Positions 6,453-13,272 are shown, counted from the first letter of the stretch. The stretch: DNA of 13,682 nucleotides from JAMCZZ01 sp964363695 (GCA_964363695.1 CAYIJI010000030.1:1-13682), one strand, 5' to 3'. Notes: generated from the sequence alone by a model not told the origin. A program made the numbers and translations.

Positions 6453-6700
6453 ATTCAAAATTAATCAATACAGTTGCAAGCATTGTTTTTGCCGCGGTAG
6501 TGGCGGGCGGGTTTTTTGTTATCTGGACAATGTCAAAAAGTTATCCACAGGATTTGCCTGTATCGGATGACTTAAAAGCAATTGAAATAGACAGCGTTAA
6601 AAAAGACGCGGAAAATATTCTTTCCGGCTTGGAAAAAGTAGGCGCCATTCCTATTCCTGTTCCAACCGGCAAAATGGGCAAAGAGAAACCATTCTCATAA
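6449..6700 (+). CDS. small single-pass membrane protein in the pilNO operon, 83 aa
   Basis: The ATG overlaps the PilO stop as ATGA, a strong sign of a real, coupled gene. One membrane helix spans about residues 9-27, followed by about 55 extracytoplasmic residues that are hydrophilic and end in a Pro-rich GAIPIPVPTGKMGKEK segment. No lipobox is present, so it is not a canonical PilP lipoprotein, although it occupies the position of pilP in proteobacterial pilMNOP operons. I recognise no family. A role with PilN/PilO at the inner membrane is inferred only from operon position and topology. Confidence 0.65.
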   Translation: MNSKLINTVASIVFAAVVAGGFFVIWTMSKSYPQDLPVSDDLKAIEIDSVKKDAENILSGLEKVGAIPIPVPTGKMGKEKPFS

Positions 6701-7104
6701 ATTTAGAAGATACAAGAGACAACCCGTCTCGCCTTTGGCGAAGCCGAGGCGGATTACCAAACTGGCATAGGTTTCTTTAATCGGCTGCGAAGTCTGTTAC
6801 TTAAAATTTGAAATCCGAAGCACGAAATCCGAAACAAATTCTAAATATCTAATATCCAATAATCAAGCATTTAAAGTAATCACTCATTATATCGTCATTC
6901 TGAAGCCGACTTTAGGCTGAAGAATCTAGAAGCAACGCTTCGCTAGATCCTTCGCAAGCCCCACTCAGGATGACGGTGAGCGGTACCATTCAAATGTTTG
7001 AGTGTTTGGAATTTGAGTGATTGAAATTTATTTGTATCTTGTTTCTTGTATCATGGTGATTATTTCATCAAATTTGGAAAATATTGTAATCTTAAATTTT
7101 AACG
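6701..7104. other. noncoding repeat-rich spacer between pilus gene groups
   Basis: No gene is seen. The spacer starts with GATACAAGAGACAA (6709-6722) and a GC-rich imperfect palindrome (6724-6754), holds the 83-bp inverted repeat at 6893-6975, and ends with an inverted counterpart of the first motif at 7035-7052. The same motif, in the orientation of the first, occurs at 4203. No clear promoter or SD precedes the ATG at 7105. Confidence 0.55.
6893..6975. repeat. 83-bp inverted repeat element with GTCAT ends
   Basis: The termini CGTCATTCTGA and TCAGGATGACG are 10/11 complementary. Inside, AATCTAG and CTAGATC form a second palindrome around a CGCTTCG-type core. This is a member of the widespread GTCATTCTGA...TCAGGATGAC bacterial intergenic repeat type. 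Confidence 0.7.
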
Positions 7105-8409
7105 ATGCTTAAAAAACCAAATAACCTTCCTCTTGGGATTCCGTCCAAGGCTTTATTTAATCAATCAATAGTTGATGTTTTTGTTTTGCAGGGAATTCTG
7201 GATTTAGAAGATGCGGAAAAATTGAAAAAGCACTTTAGAACGAACAGGGAAGTAGAGAATTTTTTAATAAAAAATCACCTTGTAACAAGAGAAACTATCA
7301 ACAAGGCCTACAGCATTATTTTGAAGCTGCCCTTTATAGAATTAAAAAACATTGAGATTTCGAGAGAATCGTTGGAGGTAGTGCCGGAAAAAATCGCAAG
7401 TAGATTGGGAGTAATACCCTTTGATTTCTCAAATAAATTACTGAAAATCGCCGTTACAAATCCGGCCGATCTGCCGTTGGGCTTTTCTTCAGCTTTATCA
7501 AGGCTTTTAAAAAACAAGAAAATTACAATAGAACTATTCATTACCCTTCCGGAGGATTTAAGGGAGGCGCTAAAGCAGTACAAAAGTTATAAAAGAAAAA
7601 CTTTATTAATTAAAAAAGGCAGCTTACCGGTTGTATATTTAAGAAACAGGCAGATCGAAAGAGCATACCTAAATAAAATACCGAAGGATTTTATAGAAAA
7701 ATACCGGCTTTTGGTCTTCGACGAAAATATTTCAGGCGACTATCTGGTAGCCTGCGAAAAGCCCGACGCGCCGATCACTAAAAAAATCCTAAATTATCTA
7801 AGAAAAGAAAACAAAGTAACGCTGGACATTTTTGCTACTTCAAAAGACGATATTGATTATGTTTTAGAAAACTATGACCACAATTCCTCTTTCCAAGTGG
7901 AGCCTCTCCATGAAGACGAGCCTAAAATTGAGGACGCCGCATCTACTGAAAGCAGAGCGGAAGATGGCGACGAATATTATTCCGGCGGGACATCAATTTT
8001 TTCCAGTCTGTCAGACCTACTTTTTAAGACAGATATGCCGAGCTTAACAGTCGATTCAATTGTGCCCAAGGGGAGTTTATCTTTCCGTGGGGATCGGACC
8101 GAATTTCAAAATAATCAGGAAAAGCATATAATGGTAGAGAAGCCGGATCAAAATAAATCCAATAGAAAAGAGGTTAGTTTAATAGGGAAAATCCAAAAGG
8201 ATTGTCTGGCTAAATTACCCAAAGAATTTATCCAAAAGTACAGAATTGTAGTGTTTGGGGAAAATGACTCCGGGAATCTAATGTTGGCTACCGATGATAT
8301 TGATTCAGACCTTACTAAGCAAGCAATAGAGTTCATAAAAAAGCAGCATTCCGTTGAATTGTTCAGCACATCGACCAATGATATAGAGTATGCGTTGAAT
8401 ATTTATTAG
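7105..8409 (+). CDS. stand-alone GspE/PilB N-terminal (MshEN-like) multi-domain protein, 434 aa
   Basis: This protein looks like the regulatory N-terminal part of a PilB/GspE ATPase without any ATPase domain. Residues of about 20-160 follow the T2SSE_N/MshEN pattern: a helical part (VLQGILDLEDAEKL, then FLIKNHLVTRETINKAYSI), LPFIEL, then VVPEKIASRLGVIPFD and a LLKIAVTNPADL strand. Two further copies of the beta-alpha half occur at about 188-258 and 368-434. They begin IPKDFIEKYRLLVF and LPKEFIQKYRIVVF and end in DDIDYVLENY and NDIEYALNIY. An acidic, Ser-rich disordered linker (260-365) separates them. The RLGxxL residues used by c-di-GMP-binding MshEN domains are not evident. No Walker motifs exist. 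It ends 112 bases before pilB, whose product lacks this domain, so it probably acts in trans on PilB. No SD is visible before 7105. Confidence 0.75.
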   Translation: MLKKPNNLPLGIPSKALFNQSIVDVFVLQGILDLEDAEKLKKHFRTNREVENFLIKNHLVTRETINKAYSIILKLPFIELKNIEISRESLEVVPEKIASRLGVIPFDFSNKLLKIAVTNPADLPLGFSSALSRLLKNKKITIELFITLPEDLREALKQYKSYKRKTLLIKKGSLPVVYLRNRQIERAYLNKIPKDFIEKYRLLVFDENISGDYLVACEKPDAPITKKILNYLRKENKVTLDIFATSKDDIDYVLENYDHNSSFQVEPLHEDEPKIEDAASTESRAEDGDEYYSGGTSIFSSLSDLLFKTDMPSLTVDSIVPKGSLSFRGDRTEFQNNQEKHIMVEKPDQNKSNRKEVSLIGKIQKDCLAKLPKEFIQKYRIVVFGENDSGNLMLATDDIDSDLTKQAIEFIKKQHSVELFSTSTNDIEYALNIY

Positions 8410-8427
8410 GAGTCATGCGTGTTCATT

Positions 8428-8494
8428 TATTCTTCGAGCGGTGTGGCATGAAGTCGAGAAGTTCTCAATTCCAAGCTGCATCATTCGAACAATA
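8428..8494 (+). ncRNA. candidate structured leader upstream of pilB
   Basis: TATTCTTCGA (8428-8437) pairs with TCGAACAATA (8485-8494) with one mismatch. Inside are GAGAA and GTTCTC (8456-8466). The same ordered motifs, including an identical ATTCGAACAATA, occur in the larger element at 13430-13520. It ends 27 bases before the pilB ATG. It could be a cis-acting RNA or a dispersed repeat. Confidence 0.4.
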
Positions 8495-8521
8495 AGTTGG
8501 GCGATAGCAATAAAAACAAAT

Positions 8522-10216
8522 ATGGATAACTTAAATACTACTTTAGTAAAAAATGATGCTCAATCTGGAGGGAAAAATATCTCTCTTAGCGGATTTTTTG
8601 ATCCTGCATTCAATGGTCAGACGACATCTGCTCCGGTTGTCCCTCCTGCAAGCCAGCAAAATAACAATGCAAAAGTCCTGCCAGTCTCGGAGAAAGTAAA
8701 CCTGCAGCAGGGAAATGGTTATGCTCAGGCTGCTAATTCTTTGCAGCCTGCGGCTCCACAGGGGAATGCCCAAAATACCGGCCAGGCAGTAGAGGTAAAA
8801 GCAGCGGAGGAGAAAGAGACTGTGAGTGATCAATCATCAAAGGAGCCTTCGCCGCTAGAAAGCGAGCCGGCTCAAAATAATATTTTTGGTTCAAAAGATA
8901 AGCAAGCTGCCAACAATAATGCGATAACTTCTGCGTCTGGAAACCTGGAAAATGACGATTTGGGGTCTCTAATTCAGCAGGACATTTTGGATGAGAAAGC
9001 TTTGGATGAGGTTGTTAAAGAGGGATACATCCCCAAAGTAGTGGCAGCGGTAATTAATTATGCTCTAAATAAGAAAGTTTCCGATGTTCATATCGAACCA
9101 CAGGCAAAAACACTCAGAATAAGGTGCAGGGTTGACGGCGTCTTGATTGATGTGGCAAAAACAAGCCTAGCTTTGCACCCCCCGATTATTTCGCGCATTA
9201 AAATTCTATCCAAACTAAAAATAGATGAAACTCGCATTCCTCAAGACGGAAGGTTCGAGGTGTCTTTTAAAAATAGAGCGGTTGATGTTCGTGTTTCAAG
9301 CTTGCCTACTGTTCATGGTGAGAAAATGGTGCTTCGTATTTTAGACAAGAGCCAGAAAATTTTGTCGCTTGAAGATTTGGGAATGCAGGGGAGCGCTTTG
9401 GAAAAAACTATGCAGTCGATGACGAGGCCATGGGGCATTATTTTATCAACAGGGCCGACCGGTTCGGGTAAGTCGACTACATTAAACGCAATTATTAATA
9501 GGTTAAATCTTCCGGGTAAAAATATTGTAACCCTTGAGGATCCGGTAGAGTATGAAACCCCGGGGGTTAACCAATGCCAGGTCAAGCCGGATATTGGCTT
9601 TACTTTTGCCTCGGGCTTAAGAAGTGTTCTAAGGCAAGACCCAAATATTATTATGGTTGGAGAAATCCGAGACGCAGAAACCGCAGGTATGGCAACCCAT
9701 GCTGCTTTAACCGGTCACTTGGTTTTATCAACTTTGCATACAAACGACACTGCCGGAAGTCTGCCCCGCTTAATTAATATGGGGGTTGAACCGTTTTTAA
9801 TCACATCGGCAGTGGATTTGATTATAGCCCAAAGATTAATAAGATTAGTTTGCCCGAAATGCAAAGAAGAAACAAAACTTCCTCCAAAAATGGTGGAAGA
9901 AATAAAAGCAGAGCTGGAGAAAATTTCCCCAAGCAATCAGAAAGATAAAGCGTTAATTCCTAAGGAAATACGGTTTTATCACGGTAGAGGATGTCCTGAA
10001 TGCACCGCCGGGTTTAAGGGAAGAATCGGTATTTTTGAGGTAATGTCAATGACTCCGGAAATAGAGGATTTAGCTATCGCCAAGCGTCCGGCCAATGAAC
10101 TGAAAGTGGCGGCGCTTAAGGGCGGAATGATAACAATGAAGCAAGACGGCATCATTAAGGCTTTGCAAGGGTTAACAACTATTGATGAAGTCTATCAGGC
10201 GACGATGGAAAACTGA
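8522..10216 (+). CDS. pilB: type IV pilus extension ATPase PilB, 564 aa
   Basis: PilB is the hexameric cytoplasmic ATPase that powers pilin polymerisation through PilC. Visible motifs: Walker A GPTGSGKST at 311-319, Asp box TLEDPVEY at 337-344, Walker B IIMVGEIRDAET at 376-387, His box ending TGHLVLSTLHTN at 397-408. The zinc-binding CPKC (444-447) and CPEC (491-494) distinguish PilB/GspE from PilT. Residues 1-143 are Gln/Asn/Ala/Pro-rich and look disordered, and the usual MshEN domain is missing; related domains are on the gene just upstream. The frame is open to a GTG at 8441, but I prefer the ATG at 8522 because the extra residues overlap a structured repeat-like element. Neither start has a good SD. 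Confidence 0.95.
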   Translation: MDNLNTTLVKNDAQSGGKNISLSGFFDPAFNGQTTSAPVVPPASQQNNNAKVLPVSEKVNLQQGNGYAQAANSLQPAAPQGNAQNTGQAVEVKAAEEKETVSDQSSKEPSPLESEPAQNNIFGSKDKQAANNNAITSASGNLENDDLGSLIQQDILDEKALDEVVKEGYIPKVVAAVINYALNKKVSDVHIEPQAKTLRIRCRVDGVLIDVAKTSLALHPPIISRIKILSKLKIDETRIPQDGRFEVSFKNRAVDVRVSSLPTVHGEKMVLRILDKSQKILSLEDLGMQGSALEKTMQSMTRPWGIILSTGPTGSGKSTTLNAIINRLNLPGKNIVTLEDPVEYETPGVNQCQVKPDIGFTFASGLRSVLRQDPNIIMVGEIRDAETAGMATHAALTGHLVLSTLHTNDTAGSLPRLINMGVEPFLITSAVDLIIAQRLIRLVCPKCKEETKLPPKMVEEIKAELEKISPSNQKDKALIPKEIRFYHGRGCPECTAGFKGRIGIFEVMSMTPEIEDLAIAKRPANELKVAALKGGMITMKQDGIIKALQGLTTIDEVYQATMEN

Positions 10217-10238
10217 TTATTAGATAACAGTAGACAGA

Positions 10239-10264
10239 ATACAGATAACAGCTGTTATCTGTAT
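10239..10264. repeat. 26-bp perfect palindrome between pilB and pilT
   Basis: Perfect 13+13 dyad symmetry centred at 10251/10252 (core ACAGATAACAG/CTGTTATCTGT), 22 bases after the pilB stop. Partial echoes of AGATAACAG and AATCTGTATA flank it. There is no T-tract, so it may be a protein-binding site, a repeat or a hairpin marking the end of the pilB transcript. Confidence 0.6.
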
Positions 10265-10290
10265 AACTGTAATCTGTATACTTTGTTCTG

Positions 10291-10319
10291 TTGCTTGTTG
10301 CCGTAACTTAACATATAAT
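10291..10319 (+). promoter_or_regulatory. putative promoter of pilT
   Basis: A perfect -10 TATAAT (10314-10319) lies 17 bases after TTGCTT (10291-10296). The expected start point is about 30 bases before the GTG start of pilT. It is the best sigma70-type promoter in the window, and implies that pilT can be expressed separately from pilB. Confidence 0.6.
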
Positions 10320-10337
10320 ATAAACATAAGTTTACGG
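10301..10337 (+). promoter_or_regulatory. inverted repeat spanning the pilT -10 element
   Basis: CCGTAACTTA (10301-10310) pairs with TAAGTTTACGG (10327-10337) with a single bulged base. The symmetry surrounds the TATAAT box, as an operator would. As only the right arm would be transcribed, a DNA-level role is more likely than an RNA hairpin. Confidence 0.4.
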
Positions 10338-10357
10338 TGACATTTTAGGAGGGAATT

Positions 10358-11405
10358 GTGGAGGAAAACAAACCAAATACGGAGATGGTTAAGCATCTTG
10401 ATTATGCTATCGAGAAAAATGCTTCTGATTTGCACTTGACTGTGGGGATATCTCCAACGGTTAGAATAGACGGCAAGCTTTTGAGTGTGCCCGATTCTCC
10501 TGTTTGCGACAGCAAAAAAATCGCCGAGTTTATTTCCAGCTTTACTCCCTCGGAGCTGATTGATAAATTTAAGCTTAAAAAAGAGCTTGACTTCTCTTTT
10601 GGCTACAAAGATATGCGTTTTAGGGTAAACATTTACTACCAAAAGGGTTGCGAAGCTGTATCCCTCCGTTTAATCCCAAAGCAAATTCAGTCGATGAAAG
10701 AGCTTGGTCTTCCTCCAATTTTGGAAAAGTTCACAGAACACAGCCAAGGATTTGTCGTTTTGACTGGACCGACCGGTTCGGGAAAATCAACGACTCTAGC
10801 AGCTCTCATAAATAACATAAACGAGAACCAAAGGAAACACATTATTACAGTTGAAGATCCGATTGAATACGTATTTGAGCATCAAAAAAGTATTGTTTCT
10901 CAACGGGAGATCGGTCCTGATACCGACTCTTTTGGCTTGGCTTTAAGGTCTGCTTTGCGTGAGGACCCCGATGTGGTTTTGGTTGGAGAAATGCGCGATC
11001 TGGAAACGATTGAAGCNNNNNNNNNNTTTCGCAACGCTGCACACGAACTCGGCTGCGCAGACTGCGGATAGAATAATCAGTGTTTTTCCTTCTCACCTAA
11101 GGCAGCAAGTTTCAAGCCAGTTAGCTTCAGTTTTATTGGGGGTTGTTTCCCAAAGGTTAATCCCTCGGGTTAATGGAGGCAGAGTGATGGCCGCGGAAAT
11201 AATGCTGGCCAATTCAGCCATAAAAAGCTTAATCAGAGAAGGAAAAACATATCAAATACCGAACGTTATTCAGACTTCGGCTGCAGAAGGTATGATTAGT
11301 CTGGATAAAGTTTTGGCTGAGTATGTTTCGAGGGGAGACATTACGCTCGAAGATGCATTAGCCTGGGCCCAAGATCCAAAGAGCTTTAAAATGATGGTGT
11401 ATTGA
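10358..11405 (+). CDS. pilT: type IV pilus retraction ATPase PilT, interrupted by an assembly gap
   Basis: PilT is the hexameric ATPase that disassembles pili and drives retraction. The GTG at 10358 has AGGAGG five bases upstream. Motifs: NASDLHLTVG at the N-terminus, Walker A GPTGSGKST at 137-145, VEDPIEY Asp box at 165-171, Walker B VVLVGEMRDLET at 206-217. After the gap come the FATLHTN His box and the diagnostic PilT motif AIKSLIREG. There is no tetra-Cys zinc site. Ten Ns at 11017-11026 fall between ETIEA and FATLHTN and shift the frame, so the gene reads as two pieces. The conserved segment needs about 33 bases there, which restores one frame and gives 356 aa, a normal PilT length. This is an assembly artefact, not a pseudogene. 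Confidence 0.93.
11017..11026. other. scaffold gap (10 N) inside pilT
   Basis: Ten unknown bases. Alignment with PilB in this window (14 residues between RDAET and LSTLHTN) predicts 11 missing residues here, so the real gap is about 33 bases and the N count is only a placeholder. Confidence 0.9.
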
Positions 11406-11407
11406 TA

Positions 11408-11861
11408 CAGAAATGGACCACGAACAAAACGAACCACGAAAAATATATGAAGGATCTGCTTTACAAAGAATTAAGTTATAAATTGAACGGTATAGCTTTC
11501 GAAATAATGCATTTATTGAGTTCGGGCCACAGAGAGAAAGTTTATTCCGATGCCTTTGAAGAGTGTCTAAAGAGAGATAAAATCCCTTATCAAAGAGAAT
11601 TATATTACCCCATAAAGATTAATGAAAAAATTATCGCTCAAAAATACTTTGATTTCTTGGTTGATAATAAAATAGTAGTTGAAATGAAGGCAGGCGATAA
11701 AAATTACAGAGATGCATGTTACCAGTTGTTTGATTATTTAAAATTTGCCAATTTAAAATTAGGATTAATCATAAGGTTTACCAATAATGGAGCAAGGATT
11801 AAACGAATACCAAATTTACGATAGGGTTTTAGCTGTTCGTTTTGTTAGTGGTCCATTTCTG
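11408..11861 (+). mobile_element. candidate miniature cassette: GxxExxY gene inside 27-bp inverted repeats
   Basis: Bases 11408-11434 and 11835-11861 are inverted copies with 26 of 27 matching (ends CAGAAATGGACCAC and GTGGTCCATTTCTG). Between them lies only the GxxExxY gene. The unit of about 454 bp sits exactly between the pilT stop (two bases away) and the pilC start (five bases away), where a tightly spaced operon would be expected. I see no convincing target duplication and no transposase. The element could be mobilised in trans or be an old insertion. Confidence 0.5.
11447..11824 (+). CDS. GxxExxY family protein, 125 aa
   Basis: The signature GHREKVY (G-x-x-E-x-x-Y) follows an N-terminal helix (LNGIAFEIMHLLSSG). 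After it come YQRELYYPIKI, the strand pair YFDFLVDNKIVVEMKAG, and QLFDYLKF, all typical of this family. The D...ExK arrangement (DFLVDNKIVVEMK) resembles a PD-(D/E)XK nuclease core, which has been suggested for the family, but biochemical function is unknown. I chose the ATG at 11447. The frame is open from 11402, but the extra residues (IQKWTTNKTNHE) are encoded by the left inverted repeat. No SD is visible. It separates pilT from pilC and is unlikely to be a pilus component. Confidence 0.85.
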   Translation: MKDLLYKELSYKLNGIAFEIMHLLSSGHREKVYSDAFEECLKRDKIPYQRELYYPIKINEKIIAQKYFDFLVDNKIVVEMKAGDKNYRDACYQLFDYLKFANLKLGLIIRFTNNGARIKRIPNLR

Positions 11862-11866
11862 GAATT

Positions 11867-13069
11867 ATGAAAACTTTTTTATATAAAGCAAAAAACAGCA
11901 GGGGTGAGATAATTACAGGAACAGTAAAGGCTGCCAACGAGATTGAGGCGGAGGGTCTTCTTGTTAAGCACAATTTAATCGCTCTTGAAATTGCTTCAGA
12001 AAAAGGTAAAGCTGCCTTTTCAATTAATATACACAGAAAGATTTCAGCCAAAGATAAAGCAATATTTGCCCGACAGCTTTCCACGATGATTTCCGCCGGA
12101 TTGCCTTTGGCAAAGGCAATTAAGGTTACAAGCGCTCAAGCGAGTAATCCACAGTTAAAAACGATTTATCAAAGCATCTATAAGGATCTCGAAGAAGGCT
12201 TAAGTTTTTCAAACGCTTTGGCCCGCCATCCGCAGACCTTCGACAAGGTTTTTGTCAGCGTAGTCAACGCCGGGGAGAACACCGGAAAACTTGATGTTGT
12301 TTTAAAACAGCTTGCCGACCAGTTAGAGAATGACAACAATTTTATCGGCAAGGTTAGAGGAGCAATGTATTATCCGGGCTTTATTTTAGTAGCCTTAGTC
12401 GGCATCGGAGCCTATATGCTGATGGTTGTAATCCCTCAATTAAAATCAATCTTCGATCAAGCCGGCGCCAAGCTACCGATCGCTACCAGAATGCTTCTTG
12501 CGATGTCGGATTTTTTAAGGACTAAATGGTGGATGGTTCTAGTCATCCTTATATTTTTGGGTGTAATTTTCAAATACTGGGCAAGTTCAAGCTCCGGCAA
12601 AAAAACCAAAGACCAGCTGCAATTAAAAGTTCCGGGCATAGGCAAGCTTTTTGACGGCATATATATGTACCGGTTTAGCAAGATTATGTCAATGCTGATC
12701 GGCGCCGGTGTTCCTCTTCTGGATGCGCTCAAAATCGGCGGAAGCGTAATGAACAACAGCTTATATGAGAAGAGTATTACAAAGGCGGCGAGCCAAGTGG
12801 AAAGGGGAGTTCCTTTATCGGTACAACTTTCAAAGGATTCTGTATTTCCGCCTTTTATCGGTCAAATGGTTGCTGTCGGCGAAGAAACGGGCCAGCTTGA
12901 CGGTGTTTTAAGCAAGGTTGCGGATTATTATGAAGAGGCGACGGATCAAGCCATAAGGACAATATCCACTTTGATTGAACCGGCTGTTTTGCTTTTGATG
13001 GGCGTCGGTGTTGCTTTTCTCGTCTTTGCCGTACTTGTCCCCATCTACAACATCGCGCAATTACAGTAA
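11867..13069 (+). CDS. pilC: type IV pilus inner-membrane platform protein PilC, 400 aa
   Basis: PilC is the polytopic membrane protein that couples PilB/PilT to pilin insertion. The length of 400 aa is standard. An N-terminal segment (FLYKAKNSRGEIITGTVKA) precedes two T2SSF domains at about residues 66-190 and 268-390, each with a family-typical FARQLSTMISAGLPL-like or RFSKIMSMLIGAGVPLLDAL start and a GENTGKLD or GEETGQLD motif. Membrane helices are near 170-190, 221-237 and 372-392. There is no SD before the ATG at 11867; only GGAATT separates it from the right inverted repeat of the GxxExxY cassette, so its native translation signal may have been displaced. It is followed at once by a tandem repeat array. 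Confidence 0.95.
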   Translation: MKTFLYKAKNSRGEIITGTVKAANEIEAEGLLVKHNLIALEIASEKGKAAFSINIHRKISAKDKAIFARQLSTMISAGLPLAKAIKVTSAQASNPQLKTIYQSIYKDLEEGLSFSNALARHPQTFDKVFVSVVNAGENTGKLDVVLKQLADQLENDNNFIGKVRGAMYYPGFILVALVGIGAYMLMVVIPQLKSIFDQAGAKLPIATRMLLAMSDFLRTKWWMVLVILIFLGVIFKYWASSSSGKKTKDQLQLKVPGIGKLFDGIYMYRFSKIMSMLIGAGVPLLDALKIGGSVMNNSLYEKSITKAASQVERGVPLSVQLSKDSVFPPFIGQMVAVGEETGQLDGVLSKVADYYEEATDQAIRTISTLIEPAVLLLMGVGVAFLVFAVLVPIYNIAQLQ

Positions 13070-13078
13070 AATGGTTAT

Positions 13079-13150
13079 AAGCAAGTAAGCAAGTAAGCTA
13101 GTAAGCAAGTAAGCAAGTAAGCTAGTAAGCAAGTAAGCAAGTAAGCTAGT
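13079..13150. repeat. 72-bp higher-order tandem repeat, 3 x 24 bp = 9 x 8 bp
   Basis: Nine perfect 8-base units run without interruption in the order AAGCAAGT, AAGCAAGT, AAGCTAGT, repeated three times. It begins nine bases after the pilC stop. It carries frequent TAA/TAG in two frames and has no spacer structure, so it is not a CRISPR. The exact 24-bp periodicity suggests recent expansion by slippage or recombination. Confidence 0.9.
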
Positions 13151-13169
13151 CGAACCTTTAAAAATAGTT

Positions 13170-13212
13170 GTCTTTTCGAGCCATTGGGCGGCTCAAGGCG
13201 AGAAATCTACAA
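13170..13212 (+). repeat. dispersed repeat, GTCTTTTCGA...GAGAAATCTACAA type
   Basis: It is in the opposite orientation to 4828-4873 and shares with it GAGAAATCTACAA, the CCATTGG centre and the GTC(A/T)TTTCGA start. It is a member of a common bacterial intergenic palindrome type. Confidence 0.6.
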
Positions 13213-13272
13213 GTTATTGCGGCTAAGTTATCCGCTTTCAGTCTATTCTGGCTCCATTAATTTGTATATCTC

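Noticed and set aside
6449..6700. Calling the small membrane protein PilP
   Set aside because: There is no lipobox and no PilP-like domain; only gene order supports it.
8415..8495. 26-codon leader ORF upstream of pilB
   Set aside because: The AGGAG before its ATG is only two bases away, too close to work well, and the ORF coincides with the structured repeat-like element.
10959..11071. pilT as a pseudogene or a programmed frameshift
   Set aside because: The break coincides exactly with a 10-N scaffold gap, and the expected missing segment restores a single normal-length reading frame.
11402..11446. Upstream start for the GxxExxY protein
   Set aside because: These codons are the left inverted repeat; family members begin near the chosen ATG and no SD favours the longer form.
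13079..13150. CRISPR array
   Set aside because: The units are 8 bp and contiguous with no unique spacers, and no cas genes are near.
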